A DNA stretch of 11,030 nucleotides, from contig CAZQLE010000132.1 in NCBI GenBank assembly GCA_964593905.1, forward strand, positions 1 through 11,030, given 5' to 3'. The DNA comes from CAZQLE01 sp964593905 (GTDB lineage Bacteria > Chloroflexota > Anaerolineae > Anaerolineales > Anaerolineaceae). Both the position numbers and the translations under genes were made by a program. Below are positions 1 to 5,085 of this stretch, piece by piece (positions within the stretch are counted from its first letter, which is position 1; each line of letters starts with the position of its first letter). The notes beneath the pieces are model-generated. The model had not been told where the DNA came from. It did no database searches and worked only from the letters and a program-made list of their open reading frames with translations.

Positions 1-1179
1 CATGATATATTCCGAGCCCTCAATTGCCACCGGCTTGCGGCGGCCCGAGGCATCGGGCTCACCCAGTTCCATCTTTTGCAGCCGAACAGACCGGAGCCAG
101 CCGTTTTCATCGCCAATAAACTCCAACGGGTTGTTGAGGAAGAGGAACTCGATGCCTTCCTGTTTGGCGTGGTGCACTTCTTCTTTGCGGGCGGGCATTT
201 CAGCTTCGGAACGGCGGTAAATGATATAGACCTTTTTCGCGCCCAGGCGCAACACCGTGCGAGCAGAGTCGAGCGCGGTGTTCCCGGCGCCGAACACGGC
301 CACGGTCTTATCTTTATAATCAAAAACCATCGTTTCAAAGTTTTCCTGATAGGCTTTCATCAGGTTAACGCGCGTGAGCAGCTCGTTGGAGCTGTAGATG
401 CCGATCAGGTCTTCACCGGGGATGCCCAGAAAATAAGGCAGACCGGCGCCAACGCCGATGAAGACGGCGTCGAAGCCCATTTTGTTCATCAATTCATCGA
501 TGGTCAGGCTCATGCCAATGACCACGTTTTTCTCAAATTTCACGCCCATCCGGCGCAGTTGGTCGACCTCAAACCGTACAATTTCTTTGGGCAGACGGAA
601 CTGGGGGATGCCGTAAATCAGCACCCCGCCAAAGTCGTGCAGCGCTTCAAAGATGGTCACATCGTGACCCAATCGCACCAGGTCGCCGGCGCAGGTCAGG
701 CTGGATGGCCCCGAGCCGATCAGCGCTACTTTGCGGCCGGTGGGCGGGGGCGGAGCCGGCAGCTCTTTTTGGGCGCGTTCTTCGGCGGTGATATCCATGG
801 CAAAGCGTTCCAGGTTGCCAATGGCGACCGAAATGCCTTTTTTTGCCAGAATGCAGCGCGATTCGCACTGGTTCTCTTGCGGGCAAACCCGGCCGCAAAT
901 GGCGGGCAGCATGTTATCTTGCAGAATTGTTTCTGCGGCTGCCCGATAATCTTTATCGGCCAGTTTTTCGATAAATCTCGGAATCTGAACATGAACAGGG
1001 CAGCCTTCGACGCATTTGGGGTCTTTGCAGTCAAGACAGCGCAAGGCTTCCAACAGGGCGGCCTGTTCATCAAACCCGAGGTTGACTTCTTCAAAATTAT
1101 GGCTGCGCGCCTCCGCATTTTGCTCGATCATCGGCTGGCGTGAAATTTTCATGCGATCTTTGGGGGGGAGTTTATTCAT
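1..1179 (-). CDS. nfnB: NfnB-type NADP(H)-binding flavoprotein subunit (GltA/GltD-like), C-terminus cut by window edge
   Basis: This is the large subunit of NADH-dependent reduced ferredoxin:NADP+ oxidoreductase, a cytoplasmic iron-sulfur flavoenzyme related to the glutamate synthase small subunit. It starts at ATG 1179 behind a GGAAG ribosome site. The frame stays open for 393 codons to the left edge; the family is about 460 residues, so the C-terminus lies outside. Two N-terminal cysteine sets for [4Fe-4S] clusters are visible (C48, C51, C56, C60 and C95, C99, C105, C109). The first dinucleotide-binding motif is GSGPSS at about 155-160, with Ser where the third Gly usually sits. A second nucleotide fold, GAGN, is at 297-300, followed by YRRSEAEMPAR at 331-341, typical of the GltA/NfnB family. 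nfnA ends 42 bp upstream, so the two are probably co-transcribed. Alone it could be called gltA (NADPH glutamate synthase small subunit); the nfnA neighbour and the absence of a visible glutamate synthase large subunit favour NfnB. A sulfide dehydrogenase (SudA) role is an alternative. Confidence 0.88.
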   Translation of the reverse strand, partial: MNKLPPKDRMKISRQPMIEQNAEARSHNFEEVNLGFDEQAALLEALRCLDCKDPKCVEGCPVHVQIPRFIEKLADKDYRAAAETILQDNMLPAICGRVCPQENQCESRCILAKKGISVAIGNLERFAMDITAEERAQKELPAPPPPTGRKVALIGSGPSSLTCAGDLVRLGHDVTIFEALHDFGGVLIYGIPQFRLPKEIVRFEVDQLRRMGVKFEKNVVIGMSLTIDELMNKMGFDAVFIGVGAGLPYFLGIPGEDLIGIYSSNELLTRVNLMKAYQENFETMVFDYKDKTVAVFGAGNTALDSARTVLRLGAKKVYIIYRRSEAEMPARKEEVHHAKQEGIEFLFLNNPLEFIGDENGWLRSVRLQKMELGEPDASGRRKPVAIEGSEYIM

Positions 1180-1221
1180 TTTATCTTCCAGTGGTTGAGT
1201 GGATCGTGCGCCAGGTGGGTG

Positions 1222-2088
1222 CTATGCCGGTGAAGAGTTTGAGCGGGTGCGCTCTACTTCGGCGTCCAGTTTGCAGTCGTGGTCGACAGGTTTTTTTTCA
1301 AAGCGGACGTAAGACCGGTTGCGTTTGGTCAGGCCTTCAAAATCCACCTTGTGGCCGTCAAACTCGGGGCCATCTACACAGACAAAGACCGGTTTGTGAT
1401 CCACTGTGGCGCGGCAGCCACCGCACATGCCGATGCCATCCACCATGATGGGGTTAAGGCTGACGATGGTGGGAATGTCGTAGCGGCGGGTCAGGTCAGA
1501 AACGGCGCGCATCATGGGAATGGGCCCGACGGCATAAACAATATCGATCTTGCGGCCAGCGTCGATCAGTTCTTGCAGCTTCTGGGTGACAAAGCCATGA
1601 AACCCATAAGACCCGTCATCGGTGGTGACGTATACCTCATCGCTGATCTGTTTTAATTCTTCTTCGAGGATGACCATTTCATGGGTGCGGGCGCCGGTGA
1701 TGGAGATGACGTGGTTGCCGGCAGCTTTTAACGCGGCAGCGGTGGGGTAAGATACCCCCGTGCCGACGCCGCCGCCAATGACCACCACCGTGCCGAAGTT
1801 TTCGATCTCGGAGGGTTTACCCAGCGGGCCGACCACGTCTTCGATGGCGTCGCCGGGCTTGAGCTGGTTAAGGCGCTGGGTGGTTTTTCCCACGCCCTGT
1901 ACGACCAGTGAAATGGTTCCGGCCACCGGATCGGAATCGAGCAATGTGAGCGGAATACGCTCACCGTGCTGATCGATGCGCAGAACGACAAATTGACCTG
2001 CTTTTCGTTTTTCAGCGATCAAGGGGGCCTGAATTTCAATTCGCTGGATATTGGGGGCAAGCGTACGAGACTGGATGATCGAGTACAT
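1222..2088 (-). CDS. nfnA: NfnA-type ferredoxin-NADP+ reductase subunit (FAD and [2Fe-2S])
   Basis: This is the small subunit of the Nfn complex. In known enzymes it carries the FAD and [2Fe-2S] cluster that exchange electrons with NADH, while NfnB bifurcates between ferredoxin and NADP+. It is 288 residues, normal for the family. An N-terminal flavin-binding beta-barrel (about 1-95) contains RIPLTLLD at 44-51. A nucleotide-binding fold follows with GGGVGTGVSYP at 105-115. The C-terminal cluster loop has D217, C222, C225 and C237 (VDGIGMCGGC, then FVCVDGPEFDG), matching the Asp-plus-three-Cys ligand pattern of NfnA. The chosen start is ATG 2088, about 8 nt after AGGA; an in-frame TTG two codons earlier (2094) is possible but less likely. 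It is the first gene of the operon, with nfnB 42 bp downstream. A SudB or dihydroorotate dehydrogenase electron-transfer (PyrK-like) role is less likely given the partner gene. Confidence 0.9.
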   Translation of the reverse strand: MYSIIQSRTLAPNIQRIEIQAPLIAEKRKAGQFVVLRIDQHGERIPLTLLDSDPVAGTISLVVQGVGKTTQRLNQLKPGDAIEDVVGPLGKPSEIENFGTVVVIGGGVGTGVSYPTAAALKAAGNHVISITGARTHEMVILEEELKQISDEVYVTTDDGSYGFHGFVTQKLQELIDAGRKIDIVYAVGPIPMMRAVSDLTRRYDIPTIVSLNPIMVDGIGMCGGCRATVDHKPVFVCVDGPEFDGHKVDFEGLTKRNRSYVRFEKKPVDHDCKLDAEVERTRSNSSPA

Positions 2089-2231
2089 TGTCAAAGGTCC
2101 TGTCAGTGTTCAATAAGTTCGGCAGATGCCGGATGATCTCGCGTCAAAACCGGCAGTACGCCGGCCGCGCATGCATAACAGGTGTTGTGGTGCTGGAATG
2201 TTTATCGAAATGGAACCATACTGGCAAAATG

Positions 2232-2261
2232 AGTATAGCACAAGTTTATATTGTCTGACAA
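2232..2261 (-). promoter_or_regulatory. sigma70-like promoter of nfnAB (extended -10)
   Basis: Read on the minus strand, TTGTCA (2261-2256) is followed after 18 bp by TATACT (2237-2232). The TG-n before the -10 box makes it an extended -10 promoter. Transcription should start near 2225, leaving a leader of about 135 nt before nfnA. The 2095-2225 leader holds two short GC-rich dyads, at 2120-2131 and 2150-2164. The second is followed by only four T residues on the minus strand, too weak to call an attenuator. The -35 box lies inside the palindrome at 2248-2264. Confidence 0.65.
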
Positions 2262-2264
2262 TAT
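2248..2264. promoter_or_regulatory. perfect 17-bp palindrome over the nfnAB -35 box, candidate repressor operator
   Basis: ATATTGTCTGACAATAT is an exact 8+1+8 inverted repeat covering the -35 element of the nfnAB promoter. A related half-site pair, TGACAATCGTCA, follows at 2264-2275. The TTGTC-n-GACAA core resembles operators of FadR/FCD-type GntR regulators (TnGTnnnACnA-like); that family assignment is inference. No regulator gene is in the window. Confidence 0.55.
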
Positions 2265-2340
2265 GACAATCGTCAATTCTTTTTTGTTTGCACCCCCCGG
2301 TTTGGGGTTTGTGAACTTTCTCCTGCGGCGCAAGGAACTG

Positions 2341-2372
2341 AAAAGACCCTGAAAATGGAATTTCAGGGTCTT
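2341..2372 (-). terminator. intrinsic terminator after the GlsB/YeaQ-like gene
   Basis: A perfect 12-bp stem (arms 2343-2354 and 2361-2372, loop ATGGAA) begins 26 nt beyond the stop codon at 2398. On the minus strand it ends in TTTT, so the U-tract is short. It also insulates the nfnAB promoter from transcription coming from upstream. Confidence 0.75.
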
Positions 2373-2397
2373 GCTTTGAAAAATCAGCGTTGCGTGG

Positions 2398-2658
2398 TTA
2401 GCTGCGTCTGCCGCCCAGCAGTCGCAGCAAGAAAAGCAGCACAACAGAACCGGCAAAGGCAACCAGGATGCTGCCCAGGGTAATGCCATTGATGGGGTCG
2501 GGCATGTTGAAGAGCGCGCCGGCCAGCCAGCCGCCCAGCAATGCGCCCACAATACCCACAATGATATTACCCAGAAGGCCAAAACCTTTCCCCTTCATCA
2601 CCAGCCCGGCCAGCCAGCCGGCGATCAAACCGACAACAATCCAGGATAAAACACCCAT
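2398..2658 (-). CDS. GlsB/YeaQ/YmgE family (transglycosylase-associated) small membrane protein
   Basis: An 86-residue, very hydrophobic, Gly-rich protein with three predicted membrane helices at about 4-21, 27-50 and 59-80. It has a basic KGKG loop after the first helix and a basic GGRRS tail. The spacing of Gly-rich helices (GLIAGWLAGLVMKGKGFG, then GIVGALLGGWLAG) is typical of the Transgly_assoc/GlsB family. Members are linked to general and acid stress, but their biochemical role is unsettled. ATG 2658 follows a GGAGG site at good spacing. It has its own promoter (2724-2752) and terminator (2341-2372), so it is monocistronic. Confidence 0.88.
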   Translation of the reverse strand: MGVLSWIVVGLIAGWLAGLVMKGKGFGLLGNIIVGIVGALLGGWLAGALFNMPDPINGITLGSILVAFAGSVVLLFLLRLLGGRRS

Positions 2659-2687
2659 GTTTTTCCTCCATTTTGGTGCTGAGGTGG

Positions 2688-2713
2688 ATACCCTTCGTTA
2701 ACGAAAAGGGTAT
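2688..2713 (-). promoter_or_regulatory. hairpin at the 5' end of the GlsB-like mRNA
   Basis: On the minus strand ATACCC and GGGTAT enclose an inner TTCG/CGAA stem with a TTAA loop. This gives about 10 bp in all with a 2-nt TT bulge. The predicted transcription start is near 2717, so the hairpin lies almost at the mRNA 5' end. It could protect the mRNA from decay or act as a DNA operator (core TTCGTTAACGAA is a perfect palindrome); the sequence does not decide which. Confidence 0.5.
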
Positions 2714-2723
2714 TTCACTTTTC

Positions 2724-2752
2724 AGTATACCTGTCAAAACCACATATTTCAA
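2724..2752 (-). promoter_or_regulatory. sigma70-like promoter of the GlsB/YeaQ-like gene
   Basis: On the minus strand TTGAAA (2752-2747) is followed after 17 bp by TATACT (2729-2724), close to the consensus. It predicts a transcription start near 2717 and a leader of about 58 nt. It diverges from the plus-strand promoter at 2846-2873. Confidence 0.7.
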
Positions 2753-2781
2753 TTATAGCTCTTATTTATCAATATTTTATT

Positions 2782-2830
2782 AGCGCCGCCAGGGCAGTTA
2801 TTAGGCCAGCGACACTGGCGGTTTAGCGCT
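2782..2830. repeat. inverted repeat between two divergent promoters
   Basis: CCGCCAG (2786-2792) and CTGGCGG (2815-2821) form a 7-bp stem. It is extended by AGCGC (2782-2786) and GCGCT (2826-2830) across a bulge. The long, asymmetric loop and lack of a T-run argue against a simple terminator. It sits in the middle of the 296-bp gap between the GlsB-like gene and the zinc-ribbon gene. It may be a regulatory dyad, a structural leftover, or chance. Confidence 0.35.
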
Positions 2831-2845
2831 TATGCTTAAGAAGAT

Positions 2846-2873
2846 TTGAGAACCGACAAATATTCTCTATAAT
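2846..2873 (+). promoter_or_regulatory. sigma70-like promoter of the small zinc-ribbon gene
   Basis: TTGAGA (2846-2851), a 16-bp spacer, then a perfect TATAAT (2868-2873). The predicted start is near 2880, giving a leader of about 75 nt before GTG 2955. Confidence 0.7.
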
Positions 2874-2954
2874 GGAAGATGAAAAAAGAAATTATTTCTG
2901 GATGCTCTGCACCGCACCCGTATCACAAATAGGCCAGAGAATTGTGAGGTTGCT

Positions 2955-3266
2955 GTGAGCCAGACAAATATTCGTTGTATTGTGTGCGGTAATATACTTG
3001 TCCCGGAAGTTTATTTTTGCTGCAACTGTGGTGAGCCGGTCAGTTTGTCTGAGACGGGCGAACTGGAAATTGCAAAAGAATATCAACCGCCGCGTTCCTG
3101 GCGCTGGGCTTTGTTTACGCTGCTGCTGTTGTTGAGTATGCTCTTGATGGCGACCGGGGTGATCAATTCGGTCATTGCAGGTGCTTTTTCGCCAGAGCGC
3201 ACCCCGCAGCCATTTTTGCCGGTCGAAATGCAATACGGCGGTATTCTGCCCGATTATCATTTTTAG
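2955..3266 (+). CDS. small zinc-ribbon protein with one transmembrane helix, function unknown
   Basis: A 103-residue protein. The N-terminus carries two Cys pairs, C8-x2-C11 and C22-x2-C25 (CIVCGN, then FCCNCGE), the pattern of a compact zinc ribbon. A hydrophobic helix at about 51-75 follows a basic/aromatic stretch (PPRSWRW). Topology is probably zinc ribbon in the cytoplasm and a short C-tail (about 28 residues) outside. The start is GTG 2955, chosen because GAGG lies 5 nt upstream and the zinc ribbon begins right after it. The strong promoter at 2846-2873 supports expression. Small zinc-ribbon/TM proteins of this kind are usually annotated only as zinc-ribbon domain-containing. The larger 7834-9447 protein uses the same ribbon-then-TM design but is otherwise unrelated. 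Confidence 0.7.
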   Translation: MSQTNIRCIVCGNILVPEVYFCCNCGEPVSLSETGELEIAKEYQPPRSWRWALFTLLLLLSMLLMATGVINSVIAGAFSPERTPQPFLPVEMQYGGILPDYHF

Positions 3267-3288
3267 TGGCTTCCGGCTTCGAATCAGT

Positions 3289-3317
3289 TTGCATTCTGCG
3301 GGCTGACAGGCTACAAT
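3289..3317 (+). promoter_or_regulatory. sigma70-like promoter predicting a leaderless mRNA
   Basis: TTGCAT (3289-3294), a 17-bp spacer, then TACAAT (3312-3317). Transcription should begin about 7 nt after the -10 box, at or within a base or two of the ATG at 3324. No Shine-Dalgarno sequence lies at working distance, which fits leaderless translation. Confidence 0.55.
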
Positions 3318-3323
3318 ACATCT

Positions 3324-4181
3324 ATGGATACCTGCACCGCAGTTCAATTCTTTTTTCCTGTTCGCCAGGAGTTGGAACGCCAATTTTATAACGACCTGGT
3401 TGCGTTATTGGGGGGCAGCGCCGGTCGTCTGCGGTTAAAGCCCGATTTCTCTCCCAGCGCCATGCCGGCCACGATTTTTAACCCCGAAGCGCATATCGAA
3501 GTTCCCCAGATCCGTTTTGATCTGCCCGACCCGCTGCTGGTGGAGCTTGGCAGTCTGTGCCTGTTTTCGCTGGGGGTGGAGTTGATTTACCATAAACCCG
3601 CTCCCGAAGCCGACCATGTGCAGGGTGTGGAAGTTGCGGGGCTGCTGGAGCAATTTTCTGGTCATGTGGTCCGGCTTGATCACAGCGGCATTGAGATTCC
3701 TGCGGCATTGTTGGACCGTCAGGGTTGGGATCGACTGGTTCACACCATTGCGCGCCGCACGGCCCTGTATCGCTACCTCGACGGCAAAGATTGGCCGTTC
3801 ATCATCCCGGCCGAGCCGGGAGAGATTCACCACGAGATTACTGATTTTTCGAAGCGGCGGACGCCAAAAGTGGAACTCACGTATGGCTGTGTGGAATTTC
3901 CTCTGCTTCATTTTCATGTGGAGACCGACCTAACCCTGGAGCAAATTGACCAACGGCTGCCTGCCGGTTTTACCCTGCCAGAGGCCGAGACCTTCCGGTC
4001 GGTGTATGTGCAGATGCCCTATACGGGCCTGGGTTTGCGCATCGACTTTGGGAAGAAACCGGATCTGGCGCTGGGCGATTGGGAGACCGGACGTTGGTTG
4101 TCTAACGAGGGTGGAAGAATTTATCCCCCGACCCTGCTCCCCGAAGACGATTTCGAGGTGGATGAGATCGTTGACGATTAA
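3324..4181 (+). CDS. hypothetical protein, 285 residues, unrecognised
   Basis: I do not recognise a family. The frame is clearly coding: it is long and has a clean start and stop. No signal peptide or membrane helix is visible, so it is probably a soluble cytoplasmic protein. Notable stretches are LRLDHSG-type text at about 117-122 (VRLDHSGIEIP), an aromatic segment DWPFIIPAEPGEIHHE at 156-171, FPLLHFHVETD at 192-202, and MPYTGLGLRIDFGKKPD at 221-237. The last 15 residues are strongly acidic (PEDDFEVDEIVDD). The alternation of predicted strands suggests a mostly beta fold, perhaps two related halves; that is inference. No in-frame ATG, GTG or TTG lies just upstream, and the promoter at 3289-3317 places the RNA start at this ATG. 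The GNAT gene follows 94 bp later with its own ribosome site. Confidence 0.75.
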   Translation: MDTCTAVQFFFPVRQELERQFYNDLVALLGGSAGRLRLKPDFSPSAMPATIFNPEAHIEVPQIRFDLPDPLLVELGSLCLFSLGVELIYHKPAPEADHVQGVEVAGLLEQFSGHVVRLDHSGIEIPAALLDRQGWDRLVHTIARRTALYRYLDGKDWPFIIPAEPGEIHHEITDFSKRRTPKVELTYGCVEFPLLHFHVETDLTLEQIDQRLPAGFTLPEAETFRSVYVQMPYTGLGLRIDFGKKPDLALGDWETGRWLSNEGGRIYPPTLLPEDDFEVDEIVDD

Positions 4182-4231
4182 GCCCGGTTATGCTTCGGTT
4201 TCAGATATCGAAAGACCCATCCGCAAGGTTC

Positions 4232-4240
4232 TGATAAAAT
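4232..4240 (+). promoter_or_regulatory. possible extended -10 promoter for the GNAT gene
   Basis: TG-A-TAAAAT fits an extended -10 element 36 bp upstream of ATG 4276, but no good -35 box is seen 16-18 bp upstream. The gene could instead be read through from 3324-4181, since no terminator is visible between them. Confidence 0.3.
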
Positions 4241-4275
4241 AGAGTATATACACCCATCTCCCACAGGATAGGATT

Positions 4276-4713
4276 ATGGATATTGTTGAAATTACCCATG
4301 TAACCGATGAAGTTTTCGATGCTTTTAAGCGGCTGGTGCCGCAGCTTTCCACCTCGGCGGTTATGCCCACCCGTGAAGAGCTGCAAGATATTGCCAGTTC
4401 AAAAGCCTCAATTTTGCTGGCTGCCCGCGACCCGCAGCAAAACGGTAAGATCGTCGGCTCGCTGACGCTGGTGGTGTTTCGCATCCCGACCGGGGTGCGC
4501 GCCTGGATTGAGGATGTGGTGGTGGATACTGCGGAACGCGGCAAAGGTATTGGTGAGGCGCTGACTCGCGCCGCATTGGAGCGCGCCCGCACCGAGGGCG
4601 CCAAAACGGTGGATCTAACTTCGCGGCCTTCGCGTGAGGCGGCCAACCGCTTATATCAGCGGGTGGGTTTCCAATCTCGTCAGACCAATTTGTACCGCTT
4701 TGATATTAAGTAA
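4276..4713 (+). CDS. GNAT family N-acetyltransferase
   Basis: A 145-residue protein of usual GNAT length. These enzymes transfer an acyl group from acetyl-CoA to an amine; the substrate cannot be read from sequence. The pyrophosphate-binding motif A is clear: EDVVVDTAERGKGIGEALTR at 79-98, with the RGKGIG loop at 88-93 matching R/Q-x-x-G-x-G/A. Motif B is NRLYQRVGFQ at 124-133, including the Tyr often used as general acid. The overall layout resembles single-domain acetyltransferases of the RimI/PA4794-like type. AGGATAGGA just upstream of ATG 4276 gives a good ribosome site. A strong intrinsic terminator begins 37 bp after the stop. Confidence 0.9.
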   Translation: MDIVEITHVTDEVFDAFKRLVPQLSTSAVMPTREELQDIASSKASILLAARDPQQNGKIVGSLTLVVFRIPTGVRAWIEDVVVDTAERGKGIGEALTRAALERARTEGAKTVDLTSRPSREAANRLYQRVGFQSRQTNLYRFDIK

Positions 4714-4749
4714 CCTGGTTGCTGTTTATACATGAACCGGCTCTTGAAG

Positions 4750-4796
4750 CCGCTGCTGCAAGAAAGGGGATGTTTTTGCAGCAGCGGTTTTTGTTT
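4750..4796 (+). terminator. intrinsic terminator of the GNAT gene
   Basis: A perfect 12-bp stem (CCGCTGCTGCAA at 4750-4761, partner at 4776-4787) with a 14-nt loop is followed by TTTTTGTTTT. It is one of the clearest terminators in the window and ends the 3324-4713 transcription unit. Confidence 0.9.
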
Positions 4797-4838
4797 TAAA
4801 TGCGGTAATTTGCCTCAGAGATCGGTGCGCTTTCGTCC

Positions 4839-4970
4839 GTGTCATGCTGCCCGTCTGGGCGCAGAGCGAACGAAGTGAAGCATCCCTGCGCCGGTTTGCG
4901 AACCCCTTGCCGTAGCCTGCGTGGGTAGAGATTCTTCGCACGGTGCTACGCACCGGCTCAGAATGACATG
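4839..4970. repeat. imperfect palindromic intergenic repeat (MITE/REP-like)
   Basis: The ends are inverted: GTGTCATGCTG (4839-4849) opens it and CAGAATGACAT (4959-4969) closes it. Each is followed inward by a GCGAA/GAAG-rich block (GAGCGAACGAAGTGAAGCAT at 4863-4882; revcomp of AGATTCTTCGC on the right). An internal hairpin CGGTGC-TAC-GCACCG lies at 4941-4955. The TCATTCTGAGC/GAAGAATCT wording is familiar from dispersed intergenic repeats in several bacterial phyla (recollection, not checked). It carries no gene and lies between two convergent terminators. The left half has drifted from the right. Confidence 0.6.
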
Positions 4971-5021
4971 TCCTTTTGCCCGTGCCACACGGCGCACCGG
5001 GGCCGGGCCATTCTTATTGTG

Positions 5022-5070
5022 AAAAACAAAACAGCAGATGGCGGTGCATCCACGCTGCCATCTGCTGTTT
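5022..5070 (-). terminator. intrinsic terminator of tyrS
   Basis: A perfect 14-bp stem (arms 5029-5042 and 5057-5070; AAACAGCAGATGGC and its partner) with a 14-nt loop starts 15 bp past the tyrS stop. On the minus strand it continues into TTTGTTTTTC. The AAACAG/CTGTTT ends give it T-rich flanks on both strands, so it may also stop plus-strand read-through. Confidence 0.9.
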
Positions 5071-5085
5071 GATTTTGAAGCCCAA

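Noticed and set aside
76..1143. Long open frame on the plus strand (355 codons)
   Set aside because: It lies entirely antisense to nfnB, whose minus-strand product matches a known family along its length; the plus-strand product has no recognisable domain.
1279..1656. Plus-strand open frame antisense to nfnA
   Set aside because: Complement of the conserved C-terminal half of NfnA; no ribosome site or family match.
2150..2164. Attenuator in the nfnAB leader
   Set aside because: The stem is only 5 bp and is followed by four T residues; too weak to claim.
2892..3383. Minus-strand open frame of 163 codons over the zinc-ribbon gene
   Set aside because: The plus-strand gene has a promoter, ribosome site and zinc ribbon; the minus product is Gln/Arg-rich with no domain.
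3435..3917. Minus-strand open frame inside the 285-residue gene
   Set aside because: Antisense shadow; no start signals.
4188..4646. Minus-strand open frame across the GNAT gene
   Set aside because: Ser/Arg-rich shadow of the acetyltransferase, which has motif A and B in the plus strand.
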